The translations under genes and the position numbers were made by a program. Below are positions 26,058 to 34,455 of a stretch of 41,315 nucleotides of DNA, in pieces. Position 1 is the first letter of the stretch; every line of letters begins with the position of its first letter. Below the pieces are notes generated by a model. That model did no database searches. It saw nothing but the letters and a program-made list of their open reading frames with translations, and was not told the origin of the DNA. Source of the stretch: an uncultured bacterium (GTDB lineage Bacteria > Bacillota > Clostridia > Lachnospirales > Lachnospiraceae); contig CAJMRM010000022.1 in the NCBI GenBank assembly GCA_905215775.1, positions 1 to 41,315 of the forward strand, read 5' to 3'.

Positions 26058-26125
26058 CATGTCCGCAGGACATGACCCCTTCGGCGAACTAAGCGCCTGG
26101 ATTTCTGCGGATAACGCAGAAACCA
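26058..26125. repeat. Three consecutive hairpins upstream of the DUF4132 operon
   Basis: Hairpin 1: CATGTCC-GCA-GGACATG (26058-26074). Hairpin 2: GGCG/CGCC arms around a 7-nt loop (26083-26097). Hairpin 3: TTTCTGCG-GATAA-CGCAGAAA (26102-26122), extended by TGG/CCA (26098-26100 and 26123-26125) with one bulged A. If the operon is transcribed from the next palindrome, all three fall in its leader RNA. Elements with a GGCG-CTTAGTT-CGCC look resemble dispersed palindromic repeats of Lachnospiraceae genomes (recollection, not checked). Confidence 0.65.
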
Positions 26126-26133
26126 GATGCGCA

Positions 26134-26167
26134 ATGGTATAATGTCTGTTTCCAGACATTATACCAT
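26134..26167. promoter_or_regulatory. Perfect 15-bp palindrome carrying an extended -10 on both strands
   Basis: Arms 26134-26148 and 26153-26167 are perfectly complementary around a 4-nt TTTC centre. Each arm contains TGGTATAAT, the extended -10 consensus, so the two strands have identical promoter-like boxes (minus-strand TATAAT at 26158-26163). On the minus strand this could start the 138-aa/DUF4132 operon near 26151, giving a leader of about 127 nt. It might equally be an operator or part of a dispersed repeat. No good -35 is present. Confidence 0.5.
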
Positions 26168-26241
26168 GTCCTGCATATCGAACTCCAGTTCTATTTTCTT
26201 ACGTTTTTATGACACGTTTCTGACCTCGCCCGCGTCTTCTT

Positions 26242-27546
26242 CTATTTTAATACACCGGCCAGCCAGGGAAGGCCCAGGGAAACGGCAGGCACAAACGTTA
26301 CCAGAAGCAGCCCGGCCAGAATGGCTCCGTAATACCAGAGCATATAAGGCATGACCTCTGACAGGGAGGTCTTCCCCACCTTTATGGCAACAAACAGGGT
26401 ATTTCCCACCGGCGGCGTGATATTTCCGATACAGAGATTATAGACCAGGATCAGGCCGAACTGGACCGGATGCATGCCGAAGGCCTGGACCACCGGAAGG
26501 AACAGCGGAGTGAAAATAAGAATGGCCGGCGTCACATCCATAAAGGTGCCCGCCAGGAGAAGGACCGCATTCATGATCAGAAGCAGAGCCGCCGGACTGG
26601 AGGTAAACCCCAGAAGGGCGGCGGAAACTGCCTGGGGGATCTGGGTGAAGGCCATGACCCAGCCCAGGATATTGGACACTCCGATAAGAAATACCACCAT
26701 ACCGCTCATCCTGGCGCTGTCGATGACGATGCGCCAGAACGAGCGGACCGTGATATTCCCATAGCATATCCCCAGGACCAGGGCGTACAATACGGCAATG
26801 GCCGCTCCTTCTGTGGCGGTAAAGACTCCGGCTATGATCCCTCCGATGACCACCACGATAAGGGTCAGGGAGGGAATGGCCCGCAGCGCCGCCCTTCCCA
26901 GGTTTTTCCAGTCAAATTTCCCGGCAGCTCCCCTGTATCCCTTTTTCCCCGCTGCCGCCACCGCCACCGCAATGCAGCAGACAGCCCACAGAAGCCCTGG
27001 CACATAGCCCGCCAGAAACAGAGCGGAAACAGAAACGCCCCCGGCCGCCAGGGAATATGTGATCAGGGCGTTGGAGGGCGGGATCAGAAGTCCCGACGGC
27101 GCAGATGCCCCGTTGGACGCCGCGCATAGAGCCGGATCATAGCCCTGCTCCTCCTCTCCGTCCCGCACCATGCTTCCCACGGCGGCAGCCGCCGCCGACG
27201 CAGATCCGGAAATGGCGCCAAACAGCGCGTTGGCTCCCGCATTGGCCACCAAAAGAGAGCCGGGAAGTTTTCCAAGGACCGCCAGGACAAGCTCCACCAG
27301 CCGCCCTGCGATCCCTCCCTGGTTCATAAGGTTCCCGGCCAGAATAAAAAACGGAATGGCCGTCAGGCTGAACCGGCTCATTCCCACAAAGATCCTTTGG
27401 GCCGCCGTCACCACCGCCGCATCAGCGGAAACCGTCGCCAGGATGGCTGCCAGGGAAGAAATTCCAATGGAATAGGAAATCGGCACCCCCAGTGCCAGAA
27501 ACACCAGCATCACGCCTAAGATCGTCCACAATGCGTTCCATGCCAT
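26242..27546 (-). CDS. dctM: TRAP transporter large permease (DctM)
   Basis: A 434-residue polytopic protein with about 12 membrane helices, the channel-forming subunit of a tripartite sodium-driven TRAP transporter. Typical segments are LGVPISYSIGISSLAAI, FILAGNLMNQGGIAGRLVEL, GAISGSASAAAAAVGSMV and GNITPPVGNTLFVA. It starts 3 bp after dctQ and is the last gene of the hexuronate operon. The 217-bp gap after it has no classical terminator but contains the hairpin array. Confidence 0.94.
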   Translation of the reverse strand: MAWNALWTILGVMLVFLALGVPISYSIGISSLAAILATVSADAAVVTAAQRIFVGMSRFSLTAIPFFILAGNLMNQGGIAGRLVELVLAVLGKLPGSLLVANAGANALFGAISGSASAAAAAVGSMVRDGEEEQGYDPALCAASNGASAPSGLLIPPSNALITYSLAAGGVSVSALFLAGYVPGLLWAVCCIAVAVAAAGKKGYRGAAGKFDWKNLGRAALRAIPSLTLIVVVIGGIIAGVFTATEGAAIAVLYALVLGICYGNITVRSFWRIVIDSARMSGMVVFLIGVSNILGWVMAFTQIPQAVSAALLGFTSSPAALLLIMNAVLLLAGTFMDVTPAILIFTPLFLPVVQAFGMHPVQFGLILVYNLCIGNITPPVGNTLFVAIKVGKTSLSEVMPYMLWYYGAILAGLLLVTFVPAVSLGLPWLAGVLK

Positions 27547-27549
27547 GGC

Positions 27550-28032
27550 TCATCCCTCCCTTTCTGTTCCCTTTTTCAGGATTTCCCAGAGATTCAATCC
27601 TGTATACACCACACAAAGTACGCCGCTTACCGGAAGGACCGCATAGAAAAAGCCCACGGGCACCCCCAGGGACGAGGTCCTCTGGCCCATGGCCAGGTCT
27701 GTGATCTTTATTCCTCCATAAAAAAGAATGACCGCAGAAAAAAGAAGAGCCGCGGACTCAGAAAAAACCGCCAGCCCTTTTTGGGCCCCCGGTCCCAGCC
27801 GTTCCGTCAGCAGGGGAATATTCATGTGCCCTCTTTCCCCCGTCACCAGGGAAGCCCCGAAAAGGGCCATCCACCCGAACAGATAAGACACCAGCTCCTC
27901 GGACCAGGACGACGGATTTTTTAAAAGATATCTGGTAAATACCTGCCAGCAGGTAAGGATTACCATAGCCAGGAAGCTGGCGCCGGAAAGGACCTCCAGG
28001 GTATGGTCCAGAATGTTTCTCACTTTCTCCAT
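27550..28032 (-). CDS. dctQ: TRAP transporter small permease (DctQ)
   Basis: A 160-residue protein with four membrane helices (about 16-34, 48-62, 87-105, 125-145), including the family-typical WSEELVSYLFGWMALFGASLV. DctQ pairs with DctM in the membrane. It begins 9 bp after dctP and ends 3 bp before dctM. Confidence 0.93.
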   Translation of the reverse strand: MEKVRNILDHTLEVLSGASFLAMVILTCWQVFTRYLLKNPSSWSEELVSYLFGWMALFGASLVTGERGHMNIPLLTERLGPGAQKGLAVFSESAALLFSAVILFYGGIKITDLAMGQRTSSLGVPVGFFYAVLPVSGVLCVVYTGLNLWEILKKGTEREG

Positions 28033-28041
28033 GATCTCCTC

Positions 28042-29202
28042 CTATTGGCCGGACGCATACGATTCATTGTATTGCCGGATCCTCTCATATAAAGGCCGGA
28101 GGGCGGGATTTCCTTCAAGGACCGTCTCATGGAGCGGCAGCACCGCCGCTGCAAACCTCTCCCGGTCCGGATAAAGGAACGTCACCTGCTGCTCCCGCTC
28201 CGCCCTGTTCTTCGCCGCTTCCACAGCCCTTCCCCACTCCTGCTGCTGCACCCGCTCCAGCTCCTCAAAGGCATCGTCAAAAACGGCCCTTTCCTCTTCC
28301 GTCAGGCTGTCCAGGAACGCATTGTTCCCGATCAGAAGATCCGGGACCATCTGGTGCATGTCGTAGGAATAATACCGGCATACATCCCCGTGGCCATTGT
28401 CCGTCAGGGCCATCTCATTATTTTCTGCCCCGTCGATGACGCCGGACTGAAGGGCCGTATAAACATCCCCGAACCCCATGGGCGTCGCCGACCCGCCCAG
28501 GAGCCGCATCATTTCAATATTGGTGGGGGACTGCTGGACCCGGATCTTAAGCCCCCGCAGATCCTCCGGCCGTTCCACAGGCTTTTTTACTGTATAAAAA
28601 TTTCTCGTTCCCGCATCCAGCCAGGCCACCGCCGTAAAGCCCGCCTGTCTGGTGGCTGAAAAAACAGGCCCCGTCACCGCCTCGTCCTCCATGGCCGCAT
28701 GGTACGCCTCTGTGCTCTGGAACAGGTAGGGAAGATTAAAAAGCTCATAATCCTTACTGAAGGTCTCCAGGATAGCGTTGCTGGCCACACAGAAGTCCAT
28801 GGCCCCGGTCTGGGTCAGCTGTACCATATCCGTCTGGGAGCCCAGGAGCTCGCTGGGATACACCTCCACCTGGAACCGGTCCCCCAGCCTTTCCCCGATC
28901 ATTTCCTGGAAGGCAGTCAGCGCCAGATGGGTCGGGTGGTTCACCGACTGGTTGTGGCCGATGCGGACGATCCGGCGGGAAGCGGTCCGGGACCCGCAGC
29001 CGCTTAAAAGCGCCAGAAGCCCGGCCGCCAGGACCGCGCCCGCCGCAAGTCTCCTTACGGCCTTTCTGCTCTCTGCCTGCCTTCTGTTTCCCTCTGCCGT
29101 CCCGTTCACCACTGTTCTTCTATCTCCCTCTGCCGTCCCGTTCATCCCTGTCCTTCCGTTCCCAGCCTCCGGCCGCCTTCCCGCAGACTTTTCTTTCTTC
29201 AT
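28042..29202 (-). CDS. dctP: TRAP transporter substrate-binding lipoprotein (DctP), probable hexuronate binder
   Basis: A 386-residue DctP-type binding protein. The family's carboxylate-binding arginine lies in LRGLKIRVQQS, followed by GFGDVYTALQSGVIDGAENN. A lipobox LLSGC places the lipidated cysteine at residue 69, after a hydrophobic core at about 52-66. The stretch before that core is unusually long (about 50 polar residues) and contains a duplicated 12-residue unit starting NGTAEG. The start used (29202) overlaps the uxaC stop as ATGA and has GGAGG 9 nt upstream. A second ATG at 29145, behind GGAAGGA, would shorten the extension by 19 residues. Position in a uxu/uxa operon suggests a glucuronate or galacturonate substrate. 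Confidence 0.9.
   Translation of the reverse strand: MKKEKSAGRRPEAGNGRTGMNGTAEGDRRTVVNGTAEGNRRQAESRKAVRRLAAGAVLAAGLLALLSGCGSRTASRRIVRIGHNQSVNHPTHLALTAFQEMIGERLGDRFQVEVYPSELLGSQTDMVQLTQTGAMDFCVASNAILETFSKDYELFNLPYLFQSTEAYHAAMEDEAVTGPVFSATRQAGFTAVAWLDAGTRNFYTVKKPVERPEDLRGLKIRVQQSPTNIEMMRLLGGSATPMGFGDVYTALQSGVIDGAENNEMALTDNGHGDVCRYYSYDMHQMVPDLLIGNNAFLDSLTEEERAVFDDAFEELERVQQQEWGRAVEAAKNRAEREQQVTFLYPDRERFAAAVLPLHETVLEGNPALRPLYERIRQYNESYASGQ
29089..29160. repeat. 36-bp tandem duplication in the dctP signal region
   Basis: Two adjacent 36-bp units (29089-29124 and 29125-29160); the first 20 bases are identical and most of the remaining 16 match. The unit is 12 codons, so the frame is kept and the peptide NGTAEG-(D/N)-RR is repeated before the hydrophobic core of the lipoprotein signal. 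Confidence 0.85.
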
Positions 29203-30629
29203 AACCGCACCGCCTCCGCTCCCGGTACAGAAAATCCGAAATACCGCACCGCATTTTCGTAAGAGATCCCCCGGACGATCCGGGAAAGGGCCTCCCAGTC
29301 CGCCGGATACTCCCCGTTCTCCACCCAGCGCCCCAGGATACCGCATAGGATCCGCCGGAAATATTCATGGCGGGGATAGGATAAAAGGCTCCTGGAATCC
29401 GTCAGCATTCCGACAAAGCTCCCCAGAAGGCCCAGGCTCGCCAGACTCTTCAGCTGTGCCTCCATGCCCTCCTTATGGTCATTGAACCACCAGGCGCTTC
29501 CCTGCTGTACCTTCCCCAGGATACCGTCTCCCTGGAAACAGCCAATGAGAGCGCCGATGACTGCGTTGTCCGCAGGGTTCAGGGAATAAAGAATGGTCTT
29601 CGGAAGCTCTCCGGTCCGGTCCAGGGCATTCAGGTAATCTGCCAGCGGGCCGGAGCTCGTAGGACTTAGGATACAGTCTGCGCCGGCGTCTGGCCCGAGA
29701 CGGGAGTACAGACGGCTGCTGTTGTCTCTTTTCACGCCGAAATGCAGCTGCATCACCCAGCCCCTTTTATGGTATTCCCGGCCCATAACGGCCAGAAACG
29801 CTGTCCGGAACGCCGCAAGCTCCCTCTCTTCCGGCATCCGGCCTGCAAGCCTCCGGGAAAAGATCGTTTCCACCTCTTTCCTGGATGCCTCTGTGCAGGG
29901 AACGTATGAAAGACCGTGATCCGCCGTCACACAGCCCATGGAAGAAAAAAAGTCCATGCGGTCCCGCAAAGCGTCCAGAAGCGAGGGAAAATCATAGATC
30001 CTCCGGCCGCTGGCAGCCTCCAGCCGCTCCAGATACGCCGGATAATCCGTTTTCTCCAGCTCCATGGCCCGGTCCGGCCTCCAGGCAGGAAGGACCTGTA
30101 CAGGAAAGCCCGGATCCTCCGCCAGCCTCCGGTGCCATTCCAGAGAGTCCGCCGGATCATCGGTGGTACACAGGACCGTCACGCCCGACCGGCAGATCAG
30201 GCCCCTGGCCCCCATGGACGGCTCCTTAAGCTTTTCCCGGGCCAGCTCCCAGACCTCCTCCTCCGTCCTCTCATTGAGGACTCCGCCGTAGCCAAAATAC
30301 CTTCTAAGCTCCAGATGGCTCCAGTGATACAGCGGGCTGCCCGCCGCCAGCTCCAGGACCCCCGCCCATTTCCGGAACTTTTCCCGGTCGCTCCCGGCTC
30401 CGGTGATCCATTCCTCCGGTACCCCTCCGGCCCGCATCAGCCTCCACTTATAATGATCCCCGCCCAGCCACGCCTGGGTAAGATTCTCAAATCTCCGGTC
30501 CTCAAAAATCGTCCTGGCGTCTATATGACAGTGATAATCGGCAATGGGCATGGGCTCTGCATCCGTATGATACAGCCGCCTGGCCGCGTCCGAATCCAGC
30601 AGAAACTCTTCATCCATAAATGGCCTCAT
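29199..30629 (-). CDS. uxaC: Glucuronate isomerase (uronate isomerase)
   Basis: A 476-residue UxaC of normal length. It interconverts D-glucuronate and D-fructuronate, or D-galacturonate and D-tagaturonate. Family blocks are the metal-binding ADYHCHIDARTIFED near the N-terminus, NLTQAWLGGDHYKWRLMRAGG, VTVLCTTDDPADSLEWH, VMQLHFGVKRDNS, and GSAWWFNDHKEGM followed by GMLTDSRSLLSYPRHEYFRR. It starts 4 bp after uxuB, and its stop overlaps the dctP start, so translation is coupled along the operon. Confidence 0.96.
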   Translation of the reverse strand: MRPFMDEEFLLDSDAARRLYHTDAEPMPIADYHCHIDARTIFEDRRFENLTQAWLGGDHYKWRLMRAGGVPEEWITGAGSDREKFRKWAGVLELAAGSPLYHWSHLELRRYFGYGGVLNERTEEEVWELAREKLKEPSMGARGLICRSGVTVLCTTDDPADSLEWHRRLAEDPGFPVQVLPAWRPDRAMELEKTDYPAYLERLEAASGRRIYDFPSLLDALRDRMDFFSSMGCVTADHGLSYVPCTEASRKEVETIFSRRLAGRMPEERELAAFRTAFLAVMGREYHKRGWVMQLHFGVKRDNSSRLYSRLGPDAGADCILSPTSSGPLADYLNALDRTGELPKTILYSLNPADNAVIGALIGCFQGDGILGKVQQGSAWWFNDHKEGMEAQLKSLASLGLLGSFVGMLTDSRSLLSYPRHEYFRRILCGILGRWVENGEYPADWEALSRIVRGISYENAVRYFGFSVPGAEAVRL

Positions 30630-30633
30630 CGGT

Positions 30634-32262
30634 TCACATCTCTCCTTTCACCAGGCTGTGCAGGGTCCCTCTGACCCTTCCGGGCCCTGCTGCCATTTCC
30701 ATAAAAAGCTCCGTTACCCGGCCTGCCAGGCCGGCTGCAAAAAGATCCACACCGAAAATCGCCTTATCCGACAGGATCGGCCGAAGAACGGCTTTCACCT
30801 CCGCTGCCCAAGGACCCCGGGGCCCCGGGATCCATTCCGTTCGTTTACCGCCGTCTCCGGCTCCTCCCAGCCGCAGCTTCTCCATATGCGGATCCAGCCT
30901 CTCCGCCATGGGATCCGGGCTCAGCTTCATAGGCCGCCCCTCGTCATCCACGGCCATCCGATACCGGAGCCATCCGGCCAGCACCAGAGGGATCCCCCTG
31001 AGTCGGTCCATATCCAGCTCCGGAGACGCCATGTACGCCTTTATGGTCTCCCCGAACCGGACCGAGAGCTTCTGGGACGTATCCGTGGCGATGCGCTGGG
31101 GAGAATCCGGCAGGAACGGGTTGGGGAACCGGACCGTAAGCACCGTATCCAGAAACCTCCTGGGATCCAGGACCCCCGGATCCGTGACCGCCGGCAGCCC
31201 CTCCTCATAGCCGATCCGTTTTAAAAGAAGCGTCAGATCCCTGTCCTTCATCTCCTCTGAGATCCTTTTGTACCCCAGAAGGCAGCCGAATACCGCAAGG
31301 GCCGTATGCAGCGGGTTCAAGCAGGTACATACCTTCATTTTCTCCGCTTTTTCCACGGTTTCCCGGTCTGTAAATAAAAAGCCGGCCTTTTCCAGCTCAG
31401 GACGGCCATTGGGAAAATCGTCCTCGATCACCAGGTATTCACACTCCTCCGCGTTCACAAAAGGAGCCGCATAGGTGTTTTTCGCCGTTACCACAGGCTC
31501 CATGCCCGTTAATCCATCCGCTTCCAGGATCTTAAGCACATCCGCCCCGGGTCTGGGGGTGATCTTATCGATCATGGTCCATGGAAAGGCCACCCGGCTC
31601 CGGCCGGTCACATACTCCAGAAATCCCGGGGCTGCCAGCCCGTTTTCGCACCACCTTACGGCAAACGCCTCCATGGCCTCCAGAAGCCGGTCCCCATTGC
31701 GGGAGCAGTTGTCCATGCTGACCATGGCGATGGGCCTTTTCCCGGCCAGGAACCGCCGGTATAAAAGGCCCGCCACCTGGCCCATATACGTTTTTGCCCG
31801 GTCCGGCCCATTTTTAAAATCCTCCCCGGCTCCGGAAACGCTGTATCCCTTTTCTGTGATGGTAAAGGATGCGATCTGAAGCGAGTCCATGGTGAAGATC
31901 TCCTTTAATCCATCCAGCCCATACGAGGCCAGGACGCTTCCCACAACGGTCTTCTCCACCGTCCCGTCCGCCCTTAAGGTGACCAGGACCGAATATTCAT
32001 CGTGGGGCCGGTTCACCCGTTCCAGAAGCTCCATATCGTAGCCCTCGGCGGCCACAAGTCCTCGATCCATGATCCCCCGGTCCAAAAGCTCCTGGACCGC
32101 CCGGGCTGGAAATGCCCGGAAAATATTTCCTGCCCCGAAATGGACCCAGACCGGCTCCCGGCCAGTGGCTTCTCTGACGGCCTCCCGGTCAAACTCCGGC
32201 AGGCGGTATCCCCGCTCTATCCACCACTTCCGGTTCCTTAAGCCCTCCTCATTTAACTCCAT
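30634..32262 (-). CDS. uxuB: Fructuronate reductase, mannitol dehydrogenase family
   Basis: A 542-residue member of the polyol-specific long-chain dehydrogenase family. The N-terminal nucleotide-binding part has WVHFGAGNIFRAFPARAVQ; further blocks are MVSMDNCSRNG, VAFPWTMIDKITPRP and CLNPLHTALAVFGCLLGY. In this operon it should reduce D-fructuronate to D-mannonate with NADH. It is longer than E. coli UxuB (about 486 residues) and nearer in size to the UxaD type. The ATG at 32262 has AGGGGG 9 nt upstream and lies inside the last codons of uxuA (14-bp overlap); a TTG seven codons earlier is the alternative. Tagaturonate reductase activity cannot be excluded. Confidence 0.9.
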   Translation of the reverse strand: MELNEEGLRNRKWWIERGYRLPEFDREAVREATGREPVWVHFGAGNIFRAFPARAVQELLDRGIMDRGLVAAEGYDMELLERVNRPHDEYSVLVTLRADGTVEKTVVGSVLASYGLDGLKEIFTMDSLQIASFTITEKGYSVSGAGEDFKNGPDRAKTYMGQVAGLLYRRFLAGKRPIAMVSMDNCSRNGDRLLEAMEAFAVRWCENGLAAPGFLEYVTGRSRVAFPWTMIDKITPRPGADVLKILEADGLTGMEPVVTAKNTYAAPFVNAEECEYLVIEDDFPNGRPELEKAGFLFTDRETVEKAEKMKVCTCLNPLHTALAVFGCLLGYKRISEEMKDRDLTLLLKRIGYEEGLPAVTDPGVLDPRRFLDTVLTVRFPNPFLPDSPQRIATDTSQKLSVRFGETIKAYMASPELDMDRLRGIPLVLAGWLRYRMAVDDEGRPMKLSPDPMAERLDPHMEKLRLGGAGDGGKRTEWIPGPRGPWAAEVKAVLRPILSDKAIFGVDLFAAGLAGRVTELFMEMAAGPGRVRGTLHSLVKGEM

Positions 32263-33331
32263 GCGCCTTTTCCCCCTTTTCAATGGCCTCCCAAAGGCCG
32301 TTTAAATACGCCGCTCCCAGAGCCCGGTCATAAAGCCCGTACCCAGGCATGGCCTCTTCTCCCCAGATCATCCGCCCATGGTCCGGCCGTATGGGGCCGG
32401 AAAATCCAGTGTCGTAAAGCGCCTTCATGATCCGGTACATATCAAAGCTCCCGTCTGAGGACAGGTGAGCCGCCTCCTCAAAATCTGTGGGGGAATTGAA
32501 CCTAAGGTTCCGCACATGGGCAAAATGGATCCTTCCCTTTAAGGCGCGGATCATATCCGGCAGATCATTGGAACGGCTGGTTCCGAAGGAGCCGGTGCAG
32601 AAGGCCACGCCGTTATGAGGATCGTCCACCATGGCCATGACCCGGAGCACATTTTCCCTGTTGGTCATGATCCGGGGCAGCCCGAACACGCTCCAGGCCG
32701 GGTCGTCAGGATGAATGGCCATCCGGATGTCGTATTCCCGGCATACAGGCATGATCTTCTCCAGAAAATACCGGAGATTTTCAAACAGCCGTTCCTCATC
32801 CACGTCCCGGTACATGGCAAACAGCTCCTTGACCCGGGCCATGCGCTCCGGCTCCCAGCCCGGCAGGACCGCGCCGTTCATGTCCCCGGCAATGGAGGAA
32901 AACATGGTTTCCGGGTCCAGTCTGTCCACCGCCTCCTGGGTATAGGCCAGCACTGTGGATCCGTCGGGACGGAGCCGTGCCAGCTCCGTCCTGGTCCAGT
33001 CAAACACCGGCATAAAGTTGTAGCACACCAGGCGGATATCCTCCTGTCCCAGATTTTCCAGCGTCTCAATATAGCGGCCGATATACGCATCCCTGTCCGC
33101 CGCCCCCGTTTTAATGGCATCATGGACATTGACGCTTTCGATGCCGGAAATATGAAGTCCCGCATCCTCCACCTCCTGCCTCAGCGCCCGGATCCGTTCC
33201 CGGCTCCATACCTCCCCCGGCTTCATATCGTAAAGCGTCGTAATTACCCCGGTCACACCGGGGATCTGACGGATCTCCTTTAACGTAACCGTATCGAACC
33301 CTGTCCCATACCACCGCAGTGTCATTTCCAT
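32249..33331 (-). CDS. uxuA: Mannonate dehydratase
   Basis: A 360-residue UxuA that dehydrates D-mannonate to 2-keto-3-deoxy-D-gluconate. Family blocks: MEMTLRWYG at the N-terminus, AIHPDDPAWSVFGLPRI, the metal-site GVAFCTGSFGTS and HFAHVRN, and RPDHGRMIWGEE. The start at 33331 gives the classical N-terminus, with GCGAGG 9 nt upstream; the frame stays open further upstream but without family similarity. It is the first gene of the hexuronate operon. The 106 bp between the lysR terminator and the gene must hold the promoter, which I could not assign with confidence. Confidence 0.95.
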   Translation of the reverse strand: MEMTLRWYGTGFDTVTLKEIRQIPGVTGVITTLYDMKPGEVWSRERIRALRQEVEDAGLHISGIESVNVHDAIKTGAADRDAYIGRYIETLENLGQEDIRLVCYNFMPVFDWTRTELARLRPDGSTVLAYTQEAVDRLDPETMFSSIAGDMNGAVLPGWEPERMARVKELFAMYRDVDEERLFENLRYFLEKIMPVCREYDIRMAIHPDDPAWSVFGLPRIMTNRENVLRVMAMVDDPHNGVAFCTGSFGTSRSNDLPDMIRALKGRIHFAHVRNLRFNSPTDFEEAAHLSSDGSFDMYRIMKALYDTGFSGPIRPDHGRMIWGEEAMPGYGLYDRALGAAYLNGLWEAIEKGEKAHGVK

Positions 33332-33437
33332 CCCATACAACCTCGCTTCTTTTAAATTCATATGCTCTGGGGTTAGTATGCCGCCTGGATAGGAAAAATA
33401 TGTGCAGCTTCCGTCTGCCGCGGGGCTTTCATTCCAT

Positions 33438-33510
33438 AAAAAACAGCTCCGTTTCCATGATATGTACCCAGAATTCTGGACCCATATCACCAGGCACGGA
33501 GCCGTTTTTT
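33438..33510 (-). terminator. Strong terminator after the lysR gene
   Basis: The arms 33438-33452 and 33496-33510 form a 15-bp stem with one wobble pair. The interior is itself nearly palindromic (GATATG/CATATC pairs around a central CCAGAATTCTGG). On the minus strand six T residues end the structure (33438-33443). The lysR stop codon (33509-33511) lies in its first arm. The structure isolates lysR from the downstream uxuA operon. Confidence 0.85.
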
Positions 33511-34372
33511 ATAGTTTCAATACCCGGAGCACCTCTTTCATCAGCTCAGTCAGGTATTTTTTCTTATTATATGCAATAAAATACTGGCGTTCCAGGGTAT
33601 CGTCCGACAGCCTCACCTCCTTCAGCCGTCCGGCAGCGATCTGCTCCGCCGCCAGCTCTCTTGGAAGGATCGTAATGCCGAACCCCTCCGCCGCCAGCTT
33701 CAAAAGGCTCAGATCACTGATGCTGTCCACCACCGGTCTGGCGCTGCATCCATGGGACTCAAACATGGCGTCAATGCAGACCCGGTTCCCGCTGCCCTTT
33801 TCCCTCAAAAGCAGCCGGTACTCCGCCAGCTCCTTCACAGTCACCGGGCCCGAGGGGCCGTAGGACGGCGCGCAGACCGCTGCCATCTCCCCCCGGAATA
33901 ACGGCTGGATCACCCGCCGGGTCCGGTCCTTCAGCCCGTCCACCACCGCAAAGTCGATCTCATTCTCATTCAGCTTCTCTTCGATGGTCACGGTATTTCC
34001 CACCAGAACCTCCATATGGATTTCCGGTATCCTTTCCTCCAAAAGCTTCAGCATCCCCGGAAGAAACGTTTCTCCCACTGACACATTGACTCCCAGGCGG
34101 CACCTGGACATGGAGCTGCCGTCCCGCAGCACCGCCTCCGCCTCCTCAAACTGGTCCAGGATGGAATCTGCGTATTCCCTTAAGGTATTTCCCGCCTCCG
34201 TCAGATAAATGGTACGGTTCATACGCTCAAACAGCTTCACCTGGTAAAAGCTTTCCAGCTCCTTTATGGCAACGCTGACTGCCGGCTGGGTCATATTCAG
34301 CTTCCCGGCAGCCGCAGTAATGCTCTGGCATTCACACACGGTCTTAAAAATATACATATGGCGGACCGTCAT
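33509..34372 (-). CDS. LysR family transcriptional regulator
   Basis: A 287-residue LTTR. The N-terminal helix-turn-helix is SITAAAGKLNMTQPAVSVAIKELE (residues about 15-38), followed by the linker helix and a periplasmic-binding-protein-like effector domain (about 85-285). The start at 34372 has AAAAGGAG 7 nt upstream, better than the ATG six codons earlier. The gene is divergent from the chromate-transporter pair with overlapping promoters, the usual layout for an LTTR and its target, and a strong terminator cuts it off from the uxu operon. Regulation of chr is therefore more likely than regulation of uxu, but the inducer is unknown. Confidence 0.92.
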   Translation of the reverse strand: MTVRHMYIFKTVCECQSITAAAGKLNMTQPAVSVAIKELESFYQVKLFERMNRTIYLTEAGNTLREYADSILDQFEEAEAVLRDGSSMSRCRLGVNVSVGETFLPGMLKLLEERIPEIHMEVLVGNTVTIEEKLNENEIDFAVVDGLKDRTRRVIQPLFRGEMAAVCAPSYGPSGPVTVKELAEYRLLLREKGSGNRVCIDAMFESHGCSARPVVDSISDLSLLKLAAEGFGITILPRELAAEQIAAGRLKEVRLSDDTLERQYFIAYNKKKYLTELMKEVLRVLKL

Positions 34373-34411
34373 ACTGGTTCTCCTTTTCATAATCTATTAT
34401 TTATCTTTTTA

Positions 34412-34440
34412 ATTTTAATATATATATTGATTTATGTCAA
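34412..34440 (-). promoter_or_regulatory. Promoter of the lysR gene
   Basis: Minus strand: -35 TTGACA (34435-34440), 17-bp spacer rich in TA steps, -10 TAAAAT (34412-34417). The lysR start is 40 bp downstream. Its -35 half is shared with the opposing chr promoter. Confidence 0.7.
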
Positions 34441-34455
34441 GAAAACCGTTATAAC
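34427..34455 (+). promoter_or_regulatory. Promoter of the chromate-transporter genes
   Basis: Plus strand: -35 TTGATT (34427-34432), 17-bp spacer, -10 TATAAC (34450-34455), start near 34462. The leader of about 99 nt contains a hairpin with TCTTGCC/GGCAAGA arms (about 34487-34511) before the AAGGAG ribosome site. The promoter overlaps the lysR promoter back to back, so both can hardly be occupied at once. Confidence 0.55.

Noticed and set aside
33332..33437. Possible sigma-54 (-24/-12) promoter in front of uxuA, suggested by the presence of rpoN
   Set aside because: A GG-N10-GC pattern with TGGCAC/TTGC similarity could not be found at the required spacing.
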